Assembly: GCA_933228675.1 (NCBI GenBank)
Contig: OW121741.1
Coordinates: forward strand, 17,566,271 to 17,630,270
Length of the DNA stretch: 64,000 bases
DNA from: Stomorhina lunata
Lineage: Eukaryota > Arthropoda > Insecta > Diptera > Rhiniidae
Direction of reading: 5' to 3'
Shown here: positions 35,482 to 46,482 of the stretch, one piece after another
Position numbering within the stretch: the first letter of the stretch is position 1
Layout: each line of letters begins with the position of its first letter
The notes under the pieces: model-generated
Told to the model about the DNA's origin: nothing
Seen by the model: the letters and a program-made list of their open reading frames with translations, nothing else
Database searches by the model: none
Position numbers and translations under genes: made by a program

Positions 35482-35509
35482 TACCCTTTGGGTCAATATG
35501 ACCCAACAA
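35482..35509 (+). repeat. subterminal inverted repeat, left arm (28 bp)
   Basis: TACCCTTTGGGTCAATATGA then CCCAACAA. It is a perfect reverse complement of 36894-36921 and itself contains the dyad TTGGGTCAATATGACCCAA. Likely a transposase-binding or structural site of the piggyBac-like element. Confidence 0.8.
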
Positions 35510-35554
35510 TGAAATATTAACAAAATTGGATACTTAACATTGGATTTTTTAATT

Positions 35555-36660
35555 TAGAACCAGCACAGGTCATCCCCTGCCCCTTCTTATCCAATGCATT
35601 GTGTTGGAAGTAGGAAAATAGGTTATGGGAGGGAGGATAGATGAAGTAGTCTTTATGGCTTTAAATTTGCCTATATTGCAACTGGCAGGGAAAACTTCTG
35701 CGGGATGTGAATTCCATATACGAACTATACGGCTGAATATAGCGTGTTGTTCGGTCTACCGGCCAATCGACCACAAAGGAATGAGCTCTAACAGAATGAC
35801 GTGTATTGCGTAAAAAAGTCCGAGTTTCGGAAACGAGTATTAACAATAGAACAGTGTGACACAACTCAAATTGCGATGGTGCTCCTGTAAATCAATAGAG
35901 TTGGATACCCCACTGTCCCGATGAGCACTTTCGCCATTTCGTACACTAGGTCGAGAAGCTCCAAAATAGACTTTGAAGTTCCGGCACATACATGAGGTGG
36001 TGTAAATAGTAAGGAGATCAGATGGAGTGAAGTATCTCTTGCACCGTTTTAGAAAACCGAGGCACTTGAATGCTTCTTTCGACACTTGAAAGATATATTT
36101 TGTCGAACGGACATCACATTGATGAAGAAACATGGTTTCCCGCTCGTTTATGCATAAGCATACAACATCTATTCGCACGACCCCATTCTGAAATTGTTTC
36201 TAAATATCGATTTAATAATAAATTCATGTTTTGTCTCATAGCGCCAACCTAAAGAAGGCTTGGACTACGATTGAATGAATATGAATGACAAATATTTCTG
36301 TCATCTGCAAAAGAGTAGATAGGATTGGAAGTTTGATGTTGATGGACATTTATAAAGATAAGAAATAGAGTTGGAGAAAGAACAGAGCTTGCGGTAGCTC
36401 TGAATTAACCTTGAATTCTATAACAACTCGTATAGAGCGATCTCTGAGGAAGCTCAATATAAACCGAGAGAAGTTATTACCGATACCAAAGGCAATAAGT
36501 TTTGATAGAAGTGCTCCGTGCCACACTATATCAAACGCCTTAGACTAATTAGCAACAAGTTGGTCAAGTGCATGAACTAAAGCTTTAGTTTGGATGCAAT
36601 GATGTATTATTTTAGTCTTTTTTTGTTCATCATCTCTTACGTCGGCTGAATGATGAAGAG
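35555..36660 (-). pseudogene. non-LTR retrotransposon reverse transcriptase remnant (Jockey/CR1-like)
   Basis: Read on the minus strand this is the distal part of a LINE ORF2, which copies element RNA into DNA at a nicked target. In order: KAFDIVWHGALLSKL (AFD codons at 36530-36538, the first catalytic-Asp block), SFLRDRSIRVV, then SVLSPTLFLIFIN, then SFADD (36300-36311, the YxDD-type active site). Further on come CLGFLKRCKRYFTPSDLL and, nearest the 3' end, RNTRHSVRAHSFVVDWPV and YPPSHNLFSYFQHNALD. The FADD frame differs from the AFD frame, so a frameshift lies near 36390, and in-frame stops occur before AFD and after the FADD block. The N-terminal endonuclease is absent. No poly-A tail or target duplication was found. 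It lies wholly inside the piggyBac-like element. Confidence 0.82.
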
Positions 36661-36893
36661 AACTTAAGAGGATAACATATTTATTTTTGTTTGGAACATA
36701 TCATCTGAAAACGAAAATAGCGTAACGTAATATGTGAACAGCCCATGAATGGAAAAATGTTCAATAAAAGCGATTTTACTGATTATTTGACTGAACAAAT
36801 TATTGATAGATGATTCTGAATGAAGGTGAACTCGATTCAATTATGTTCAATAGGAAAAAAAATTGTGAAGTGTAATTAAGCTTGAAATATCGC

Positions 36894-36921
36894 TTGTTGG
36901 GTCATATTGACCCAAAGGGTA
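36894..36921 (-). repeat. subterminal inverted repeat, right arm (28 bp)
   Basis: Perfect reverse complement of 35482-35509. It sits about 200 bp inside the right terminus, asymmetric with the left copy at about 35 bp. A further partial GGGTCAAATTGACCC dyad lies at 37089-37103. Confidence 0.8.
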
Positions 36922-37156
36922 TTAAAGGTGTGTAAATCGTGTTTTGAAATGTGGAGGGGGGAGGAAAATTTTTAATTTTATTATTTTCTTATAAAAACAT
37001 AATTTTCGTCCCTGTAATGGATAAATAAAAGTTTCAAGTTCATATCTAAATATTTAAGGGTAAAATTTTGCGTTTGAAAAACAAAATTGGGTCAAATTGA
37101 CCCAAGGAGAGTATAAGGGTTAAAAAAAAAAACAATATTCGGTCTCTGTTGGATTA

Positions 37157-38032
37157 CAATAATACTCAAAAATTCAAAATCGTTATATCTTATAAGGATA
37201 ACCCTTTTTATTTTATGTCTATGCTGACTAATTAATTTGTTTTAAATTTTCTAAATTTTAAACCGTCTTTTCAATTCAGAAAACTAATAATATGAAGTAA
37301 TAATTATTTTTTCGAATTAAAAATCAGGTTGTCTGCAGAATATTCGAACTGAAAAATCACAAGACAATAACCTGCCCTAAACAGAATTTGAAATTATGTT
37401 TCTTTGTCCACATATTCTACATCTGCCTGCAAACACAATACCACTGATATGTTTTTGTAATGAATTATAAGGTCATCTAATCCAATATTAGCTATAACTT
37501 CATTTAGGTTTGTTCTCCAAAAGTATATTTGTATATTTGTATAGCAGTCTGTCTGTCCTTGACAAACCAGCATCAGTGGCTACATAGTTAGACTTTGGCA
37601 AACATATTTTGTGTGAAATAAAATTTTATGCCCACATTCTCAGATACTCAAATATCATCATGTATACACAAACTACATATATATCTAGCATTGTTTATAA
37701 AAATCATCACAGCTGGTATTGAAAATCTCAAATAAGGAAAAACAAAAAATTGTCTACCATAACTAGAAAATTTCAGCACTTCATGCTTAATACATATGTA
37801 GATATTTTATCGTCCATATAACTAGTATACATGTATGAATATAAAAATCTCAATATAGTTATATACATACCAACTGTCTGTTATATATGTACAAATTAAA
37901 ACCACATCAGTCATCCTGCCAGGCAGACAAACGAAAAATCAATGTAGGCAATCAGTAGGAAGGCCAATGGCCAGGTTTCAGGGCATGAACAGGAATAAAG
38001 CAAGTTAGTATTGAATAAAACAATGATTTGGG
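37157..38032. other. unique AT-rich stretch, no gene seen
   Basis: Ordinary A/T-rich DNA with short TATATA runs. No supported protein, RNA or repeat. Confidence 0.5.
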
Positions 38033-38098
38033 TATGAAGTTATAAAATTCTATAGCTGGAGGTACATCAAACAAAATAACTGAAACATGCAGAAAATA
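38033..38098. repeat. 66-bp segment repeated at 40.03 kb (copy 0)
   Basis: TATAGCTGGAGGTACATCAA and flanks match 40034-40100 closely. Together with the 343-bp tandem duplication downstream it defines the pre-insertion sequence of the Helitron that follows. Confidence 0.8.
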
Positions 38099-38108
38099 TC
38101 TTATCTTA

Positions 38109-39763
38109 TCTTATATTCTTAAACGAGCAATAATTGTATGTATTTGTATATATATAGAATGGCTATCTCGAAAACGGCTCTAACGATTTTGATAAAATTT
38201 GGACAGTGGGTATCTTTTTTGATGTATAGGTCGAAGAAAAAGGAACTTTTGGAACTTTTGCCTCTAAGAGGGTAAAAACGGGTAAAAAGGGGAAAAAATC
38301 GAAAACGCTATATCTCCTAAAGTAATAGGTATAGAAACAAAATTAAAATTACGTTTTAAACACCTATGAAAATAAGTGGACAGGTGTTTGGTACTTTTTT
38401 GAAACTATGTTCGATAGGGGGTAAAAAAGGCTGAAAATAGTTTTTTTGGTACCTTTTTAACCCACTCTTATATTTTAAACTAAAGAATATAGAAAGAAAC
38501 TTTGTACTGCAATCAATAGATGTAAAAGAAACATGAAATACGTATTTGGTACTTTTTTGATTTTGGAGCCGAAATGGGTAAAAAGGGGATAAAATGATAA
38601 CATAACATCTCCAAAGTAATATGATAGGAACATTATACATTATGTTAACTGTGTTTTAATAAAATGTACCGAATTCAATTTGCACCAAAAAAGTACCAAA
38701 TATGCATATGGAACTTTTAGAAATTAGGGAATAAAAAGGGGGAAAAATTAGTATTATTTTAAACAAATGAATGTTTGTCTGTATGTATGTTCTTTATAGA
38801 ATAGTAAACTGTGAATTTGATCATGTTATGCTCTTTAGCGAAGATGTTGCGGATAAGAAGGCGAAGGTTTTTAAGTTGATGAGACTAATTTCCAACAGAT
38901 GGCACCACTGAAAATTACAAAAAATTAATAAAATCGTAAACTGTACATTTGATCATGCTATGATCTTTAGCAAAGTTGTAGCGCATGAGCCGCCGAAGGC
39001 TTTTTAGTTGGTATGAATAATTTCCGACAGATGGCGCTACAGAAACTTACTCAAAGTCAATTTAATCATAATCTGTACATTTAATCATGCTACAATCTTT
39101 AGCAAAGTTGTTGCACATGAGCCGACGAAGGTTTCTTAGTTGGTATGAAGAAATTTCGACAGGTGGCGCCACTGAAATTTACTCAAAGTCAATTTAATCG
39201 TAAGCAGTACATTTAATCATGCTATAATCTTCAGCAAAGTTGTTACGGATAAGCCGAAGAAGGTTTATGAATTGGAATGAGCAAAGTCCGACAGGTGGCG
39301 CCACAGAAAATTACTCAAAGTGAATTAAATCGTAAACTGTGCATTTGATCATGTTATAATCATAAGCAAAGTTGTTACGAATAAGCAGACAAAGGTTTCT
39401 TATATGGTACGAACAACTTCAAGTGGCGCCACTTAAAACTACTCAAAATGAATTAAATCCTAAACTGTGCATTTGATCAGACTATAATCTTTAGCAAAGT
39501 TGTTGCGCATGAGTCGACGGAGGTTTCTGTTGGTATGAATAATTTCCAAAATTATTAAAATGAGTTAAACTGTAAACTATGCAAACTACGTGTTGGTCGG
39601 ACAAAATAAATAAAATAATTCAAAATTAACTGAATATTTGTACAATGTCTTTCCTCTAAATTTATTTTAGCACTTTATAAAATAAAATATATAAAAACTT
39701 TAAAATTTGCCTTAAAATGCTAATCATAAAGCTCCGAGCAAGGCTCGGTCAACCAGGTACTAA
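38109..39763 (+). mobile_element. non-autonomous Helitron, about 1.65 kb
   Basis: The 5' end is TCTTATATTCTTAAACGAGC (38109; TC also occurs at 38099 and 38104, so the exact start is uncertain). The 3' end has a hairpin CCGAGC-AAG-GCTCGG (39734-39748) followed by TCAACCAGGTACTAA, ending in CTAA, matching the CTRR rule. The 5' region has ATGGCTATCTCGAAAACGGC and ACGATTTTGATAAAATTTGG, wording I associate with arthropod Helitrons. From 38780 to 39600 there are six tandem units of about 132 bp carrying the GGCGCCAC / GTTGTTGCGCATGAGCCGAC module, in the same Helitron-strand orientation as the 3.87-kb element. No helicase/Rep coding frame. Flanking sequence supports the boundaries. Confidence 0.75.
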
Positions 39764-39780
39764 AAAAATTAATTAAAAAA

Positions 39781-40380
39781 ATGCTTAAATTAAGTTACAC
39801 GCTAGTGATATCCTAGCTATAGTCTAGTCATAGTCAGGTCACTATACTTCAGATATTTATAGTAAAATTTAAAAATTTTGTTTGCTAATTTGCTAACCTA
39901 CTGGGATGTCGAACCCACTTCCATCTATATGTTCAAGTAAGGTTTCAAAGTTTTTCGGCTACAAATTTTTCTTAATAAGGTAACGAAATGCATAAGATTA
40001 ATGAGATTTTTTTGTCTGAATTTTTTATTTAGATATGAAGTCATAAAATACTATAGCTGGAGGTACATCAAACAAAATAACTGAAATATGCAGGAAATAT
40101 AAAAAAAAATAATTTTTAACAAAATGCTTTAATTAAGTTACACGCTAGTGATATCCTAGTTATAGTCTAGTCATAGTCAGGTCACTATACTTCAAATATT
40201 TATAGTAAAATTTAAAAATTTTGTTTGCTAATTTGCTAACCTACTGGGATGTCGAACCCACTTCCTTCTATATGTTCAAGTAAGGTTGCAAAGTTTTTCG
40301 GCTACGAATTTTTCTTAATAAGGTAACGAAATGTATAAGATTTATGAGATTTTTTGTCTGAATTTTGTATTGATAGTCTA
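39781..40380. repeat. tandem duplication, 343-bp period
   Basis: ATGCTTAAATTAAGTTACAC starts copy 1 at 39781 and its match ATGCTTTAATTAAGTTACAC starts copy 2 at 40124. About 255 bp are nearly identical (TTTGCTAACCTACTGGGATG, GTCGAACCCACTTCC), and copy 2 then diverges. Between them lies the segment also found at 38033-38098. Confidence 0.9.
40034..40100. repeat. 66-bp segment repeated at 38.03 kb (copy 1)
   Basis: Uninterrupted counterpart of 38033-38098: here the segment is followed directly by A-rich linker and ATGCTTTAATTAAG, whereas the 38.03-kb copy is followed by the Helitron. This copy therefore serves as the empty-site sequence. Confidence 0.8.
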
Positions 40381-40654
40381 GCTCTGAATCTCTGAACAAT
40401 CTTTTATTGCAAATTCTTTCATATATATATTTAAGAGAATGCAGTAATTTTATTATGATATAATTTTTTATCTTCACTATATAAATTTTCCTCTATTTTC
40501 ATCATTTGAAGTATGGTAAATCATATTTTTTCATGAATTTTGATCGATCTATATCCCCTATAAAGCTATATCAGTTTGTGCTGATGTTTGTAATCTATAA
40601 AAACATTGGTCTCAAGCTGAGCTACAAAAAACTTCTCGAGTTGAATTTTTTGAT
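40381..40654. other. short unique stretch with a (TCCG)n-family fragment
   Basis: CAGTTTGTGCTGATGTTTGT at about 40572 matches the left part of the (TCCG)n dispersed family, then similarity stops. No gene. Confidence 0.5.
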
Positions 40655-43600
40655 ATGGAATTTTTCTATAGAAAATTTTTGATATAAAATTTTTTTATAG
40701 AAATTTTCTTTATATCAAAGTTTTCTATAGAAAACTTTTTGACATGAAATTTTTCTATTAAAAATTTTTTATTATAAACAAATATCCAAAAATTTGGAGC
40801 ATAAAATTTTTCTGTAAAAAAAATTTCAATACAATTTTTCTTTAAAAAAAAATGTCAATAAAATTTTTTTGGTAAAAAAAAAAATTTCAATAAAATTTTT
40901 CTGGAGAAACATTTTTTTTATGTTTCCTAAAAAAAATTATATTTCAAAAACTTTTTTTTTTCAAATTTTGATATAATTTATATCTTTAAAAAAAAATAAT
41001 CAATAAAACATTTTTCCATAAAGAATGTTTCGTTATAAAATTTAAAAAAAAGTCGATAAGAAATTTTTCCTTAGAAAAATTTTTGATTTAAGATTTTTCT
41101 GTAACAAATTATTCTCTATGAAATTTTTCTAGAGAAACATTTTTGTATTGAAGTTTTTCTGCAGAAAAATGTCGTAGAATTTTCGGTACGTATTTTTTCT
41201 ATACAAACATTTTCTATATGAAATTTTTCTATAGAAAAATTTTTGATATGAATTTTTCAATAGAAATATTTTCGATATGAGTTTTTCTATCCAAAAAAAA
41301 ATCGATTTAAAATTTTCTGAAAAAAATTTGTCGATACAATTTTTATCTTTTGAAACAATAATTGATATGATATTTTCTATAAAGAAAGTTTCCATGTGAA
41401 ATTTTTCAGTTAAAAAATTTTCAATATCAAATTTTTCTTTAGAAAAATTTTAGATATGAAATTTTTACTTAGAAAAATTTTCGATTGAAAGTTTGATACT
41501 AATTTTTGTATAAAATAATATTTTATATGAAAAATTTTCAATTGAAAAATTTATTATATAAAATTTCTATATACAAAATTTTTCGATCTAAAATTTTTTA
41601 TAGAAAAATTTTTGATATGAAATTTTTCTAAAAAAATATTTTTGATGTGAATTTTTCTATTCTAAAAAAAATTAACGATTTAAAATTTTCTGAAAAAAAA
41701 AATTTTCGACACAAATTTTTTTCTTTTAAAAAAATAATCGATATGAAATTTTCTATACAGAAATTTTCCATATGAAATTTTTCAGTTAAAAAATTTTCGA
41801 TATGAAATTTTTCTTTAAAAAAATTTTAGATATGAAATTTTTTCTAAGAAAAATTTTCAATTTAAAATTTTTCTGTAACAAAATATTCTATATAAAAATT
41901 TTATAAAGAAAAATTTTCGAAATGAAGTTTTTCTATAGAAAACTATAGTAGAAAAGTTTTTGGTACAAATTTTTTCTATACAATAATTTTCGATATGAAG
42001 TTTTTCTACAGAAAATTTTTTGATATGAATTTTTTATAAAAATATTTTTTCTATTCCAAAAAAAAAAAGATTTCGATTTAAAATTTTCTGAAAAAAATTT
42101 GTCGGTACAATTTTTATCTTTCGAAACAATAATCGGTATGACATTTTCTATAGAGAAAGTTTCCATATGAATTATTTCAGTTAAAAATTTTCAATATCAA
42201 ATTTTTCTTTAGAAAAATTTTAGATATGAAATTTTTACTTAAAAAAATATTTTTTCGATAAAAAATTTGTCTGCAAAAATTATCTAGAGCTTTTGTAACA
42301 TAGAATTTTTGTATTGAAAAATTTTTGAAACTAAATTTTTCGATATAAAATTTTTCTTTAGAAAAATGTTTGATATGAAAATTTAGAAATTTTTGTATAG
42401 AAAAATTTCTGATATGAAATTTTTGTATTCAAAATTTTTCGATATAAAATTGTTCTTTAGAAAAATGTTCGATATAAAATTTTTGTTCAAACAGAAGAGT
42501 ATTCGCATTTGATCCCTAATCTGTTACATTTATTTATTAATGTAACAGACCAATTTATTGATAAAAATAATAATAATAATTAATATGAAATTTCCCATTA
42601 GTAATATATTCGTTATGAAATCTTTTTATAGAACATTTTTTCAAGATCTGAAATTTTTTATTTAAAAAAATTTTCTATATAAAAAATTCTTTAGAAAAAT
42701 TTTAATATAAAAATATTTTTCGAAAAATTTTTCATTAATAAATTTTCGATATGAATTTTCTTTGGAAAAATAATAAAATTTTTAGATAAAAAATTTGTTT
42801 GCAATAAATGATTAAAAAAATTTTGTTATCAACTTTTTGTATAGAAAAATTTTATGATATGAAATTTTTTGATACAAAATTTTTCTTTAGAAAAATTTTT
42901 GATTAAAAAATTTATAAATTTTTGTATACAAAATTTTCGATATGATTTTTTCTATGAAAAAATTTTCAATTTAAAATTTTCATTTAAAACCATTAAAATT
43001 TCGTTAGAAAAATTGTAATTGTAGAATTTTTTATTAATAAATTTTCGACATAAAATCTTTCTATACAAATTTTTACAATATGAAAGATTTTATTAAGAAA
43101 ATTTTCAATATAAACATTTTTTTGGAAAAATTTTCAATACAAACCTTTTTTAGACAAGTTTTTGTTGTTAAATTTTTAATTTTTTAAAAAAATGTTCGAT
43201 ATAAAAATTTCGTTAGAAAAATTTTAATTGTGGAATTTTTCATTAATAAGTTTTCGATATAAAATCTCTCTATACAAATTTTTAATCTAAAAGTTTTATT
43301 AAGAAAATTTTCAATATAAAAATTTTCGATATAAAAATTTCTTTAGAAAATTTTCGGGAATTTTTTCAGTTATAAATTTTCGTATAAAATTTCTCTATAC
43401 AAATTTTTTCTATATAAAATTTTTTTATGCAAAAAAATTTTTCAGTTATAAATTTTCATATAAAATCTCTCAAATTTTTACGATATAATATTTTTATTTA
43501 GAAAATTTTCAATGTAAACATTTTTTAAGAAAAAATTATTGATATAAAAATTTGATTTAAAAATTTCTTTAGAAAGATTTTTGTGAAAATTTTTAGTTAC

Positions 43601-43990
43601 GAATTTTCGTATGAAATTTCTCTACACAAACGTTTTTGATATAAAATTTTTGATTTAAACTTTCTCTGTATAAATTTTATCGATTTAAAATTTCTGTATA
43701 AAAAATTTTTTAGAGACGAAATTTCTATAAATTTTTTTTTAATAAATTTTTTTTTTATTTTGTCAGTATAAAATTTTTCTACACAATTTTTTTTTTTTTT
43801 GATATGAAAGAAATTTAATTCTCTTAAAAATTTTTGATGTAAACTTTTTTTATTAAACAAAATTTTAGATATGAATTTTATTAATATATTACATTTCTCT
43901 GTTTATTGACATAAAATTTGTCTATACAAATTTTTTCAAATATAGAATTTCTCTATAAATTTTTCCTTAATTTTTCTATACAATTTTTTT
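40655..43990. repeat. heavily decayed CTATAG-type minisatellite, about 29-31-bp period
   Basis: Repeated words GATATGAAATTTTTCTATAG and GAAAAATTTTCGATATGAAA occur at roughly 30-bp spacing, but almost every unit differs by substitutions and poly-A/T indels. Larger segments are duplicated: the succession near 41210-41440 resembles that near 41960-42220. No reading frame survives; apparent open frames are Lys/Phe/Ile-rich shadows. It appears to be the oldest of the arrays here and is interrupted at 42.5 kb by the retroelement-tail hairpin. Confidence 0.8.
42505..42566 (-). mobile_element. hairpin fragment shared with the 20.3-kb retroelement tail
   Basis: CTGTTACATT-TATTTATT-AATGTAACAG (42521-42548) is a perfect 10-bp stem with an 8-nt loop. 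With the following TTTATTGATAAAA it repeats the end of the fragment at 20250-20400. Upstream homology is missing, so this is a short 3' remnant or a short insertion into the decayed satellite. Confidence 0.5.
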
Positions 43991-44029
43991 CGATACATAA
44001 TTTAGAAATTGTTTTAATGAACACCATCT

Positions 44030-45800
44030 TCTGAGCACAAATTACTGCATTCGATAAAGATCGAAAACTCAGACTTTTAAGCAAATATTAAGAAGTATAC
44101 CTTAGGGATGTTCAAAGTTACTTCGATGTAAAAAGTTTATTGAAATTTGGTACCTTTTTTGATTCATTTTTAAAAACATATACTATTGGACATTTTTTGG
44201 CAAATAACTACAAAAAATTAAGTAAACTGAGCATCTTTTAAATAATTTTAATTACCCTTAAAGTATGCTATACAAATTTTTTGAAAATATCTAAGATTTT
44301 CATCGATATCGAATGCGGTAATTTGGGCCCTGATTTTCTTTGCATAAAAAACGTCTGGGGCCAAATCGTCTCATTCGATATCGATCCTAATGAAAGACAT
44401 TATAGGAAAGTTATGTGGCATACTTTTAGGATAATTGAGATAATGTATAACTTTTAAAGTTCTCTACATCGTAACTTTTCTGTAAAAAGTTCCCTGATAA
44501 TAAAAGAATTTAAGTTAAACTTAATGCTTAGACAAACAAACGGTTATTATAAAATATCAAATTTTTTAAACTTTTCGCAGACTAAAGTATTTTGAAAATC
44601 CCTAAGGTATGTTACACAATATTTGCTTTAAATTTTGAGCTTTCGATTGAAATCAAATGCGACGATTTCGACCCTGCTTATATTCCCCATTTCTATAATG
44701 CATTTAGCACTTTTGTGTGTCATTCTAGAAAATCATGGCAATTTATGTGCAATAAATCGCCTTTTTTATCCATTTTTTTTTTCATTGAGGTTAAATCAAA
44801 TTATTTGTAAGAATTTCTTGCTTACAATTTTTGTTACTTTTCCCTGCTTTCTTCTAAATTGTCGAAGGGAATGTAGAAAATGCCATAGTATGAATATAGG
44901 AGTCTTATCAAATTCATAAAAAATTCTTCAGACAATTGAGCACAAGTTCAATGGAGACATCATTGTCATCAGTACCACCATCTTCAACTTCGTTCTTATC
45001 TTCATCGTTAACATCTCTACGGTTGCAGTTGTAAGAAAATACTTATACTTTGAGTGAATGATTTTAGCAAATTGTAAAAAAAATCTTGCAGAATCAAAGG
45101 ACAGGAAATGTTTGTCATTGTAGACATAAAATGATGAAGAAGGGTGTGAAAAAATGATGACAGTTCTTAAGAATGGCTACAGAGCTTTTCAAAATTGGGA
45201 TAAATTGTAGAAAATTTTTAATACTTCTCGACTAACTAAAGTTTTGGGACCTAATCGGCGCATTTGATATAAAGCGAAATGTGAAATATTTCAAACACAT
45301 TTCTGTAGCATACTTTTAGGAAAATCTGAAAAATATATAACATATAAGGCTCAAAACATTGTAACTAATTTATCCAAAGTTCCCTGAAAGTAAAAGAATT
45401 TCATTTAAACTAAATGTTTTAGGAAACAAACGGATATGTTTAGTTATCAGATTTTATTAAACTTCTTGCAAACTAAATTTTTTCGATAATCCCTAAGGTA
45501 TGGTATACAATATTTTCTTAAAAGTTTGAGTTTTTTAATCGATATCGAATACGATAATTAAAAGTCTTTTAGTATTGGTCATCTTTTGGCAAATAACTAC
45601 AAAAAAAATAAAGTAAACTGAGCATCTTTTGAAAATTTTGATTATCCTTAAAGTATGCTATACAAATGTTTTGAAAATATCTAAGATTTCGATCGATATC
45701 GAATGCGGTAATTTGGGAACTGGGGCCAAAATACCGCATTCGATATCGATCGAAAACTTAGACTTTTAAGCTAATATTGTGAAGTATACTTTAGTGATGT
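44030..45800. repeat. dispersed repeats with the CGATATCGAATGCG word
   Basis: The words CGATATCGAATGCGGTAATT and the complement GCATTCGATATCGAT recur in both orientations. Two larger segments repeat directly: 44050-44345 resembles 45733-46010, and 44160-44345 resembles 45555-45720 (TTTTGGCAAATAACTACAAA, AAAGTATGCTATACAAAT). Another block (CTAAGGTATG...ACAATATTTGCTTTAAA) occurs at 44603, 45491 and inverted at 47170-47230. No protein; possibly fragments of one unrecognised element rearranged locally. Confidence 0.65.
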
Positions 45801-45954
45801 TCAAAGTAACTTCGACGAAAGAAAGTTTATTGAAATTAGGTACCCATTTTGATTCGTTTTTAAAAATATATATTTTTCAATTAAAACTTTTTAACTATTG
45901 TTCATTTTTTGGCAAATAAAACTGTGCATCTTTTTAATAATTTTTATTATCCTT

Positions 45955-46482
45955 AAATTATGCTATACAAATGATTCCGATCGATATCGAATGCCGTAAT
46001 TTGGCCCCTGGTTTAACTTTGTTTTAAAAATTGTTTTCTATCAATAAATATTAAAAATTGAATACAATTGAAGGTATTTTTAAATAATACCTAAAGCCTT
46101 AAACTAAAACTATTCTTTCCTTTTCCCTAATAATTGAATTTTGTGATAAAATTATGCTATACAAATGATTCCGATCGATATCGAATGCCGTAATTTGGCC
46201 CCTGGTTTAACTTTGTTTTAAAAATTGTTTTCTATCAATAAATATTAAAAATTGAATACAATTGAAGGTATTTTTAAATAATACCTATAAATTATGCTAT
46301 ACAAATGATTCCGATCGATATCGAATGCCGTAATTTGGCCCCTGGTTTAACTTTGTTTTAAAAATTGTTTTCTATCAATAAATATTAAAAATTGAATACA
46401 ATTGAAGTATTTTTAAATAATACCTAAAGCCTTAAACTAAAACTATTCTTTCCTTTTCCCTAATAATTGAATTTTGTGATAA
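45955..46482. repeat. tandem triplication, 194/140/194-bp units
   Basis: AAATTATGCTATACAAATGA begins units at 45955, 46149 and 46289. Units 1 and 3 end with AAGCCTTAAACTAAAACTAT...GAATTTTGTGATAA; unit 2 lacks that roughly 54-bp tail. Each carries one CGATCGATATCGAATGCCGT. Copies are nearly identical, so the amplification is recent. Confidence 0.92.

Larger units (their letters stand above)
35443..37123. mobile_element. piggyBac-like element flanked by TTAA
   Basis: The body 35447-37119 is bounded by TTAA on both sides (35443-35446, 37120-37123). It starts CCCTTCTGCTTTCCTTGG and ends CCAAGGAGAGTATAAGGG, 18-bp inverted termini with three mismatches. TTAA duplication and CCC...GGG ends are typical of piggyBac elements. 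A longer subterminal inverted repeat containing TTTGGGTCAATATGACCCAA lies inside each end. No piggyBac transposase is visible; the interior holds a non-LTR reverse transcriptase remnant on the minus strand. The right end lies only 10 bp from the right TIR of the enclosing hAT-like element. Confidence 0.7.
33875..37156. mobile_element. hAT-like TIR element with 8-bp TSD, composite
   Basis: The element body is 33883-37148 (3,266 bp). It is bounded by perfect 15-bp terminal inverted repeats CAGAGACCGAATATT and AATATTCGGTCTCTG, each immediately flanked by the direct repeat TTGGATTA (33875-33882 and 37149-37156). A CAGAG terminus plus 8-bp duplication fits the hAT superfamily, though the target does not match the usual nTnnnnAn pattern. 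No hAT transposase is recognisable. The interior is occupied by a Tc1-like transposase remnant, an unassigned 1.1-kb segment and a nested piggyBac-like element. The excellent TIR/TSD preservation with an interior of other elements suggests a non-autonomous carrier. Confidence 0.7.
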
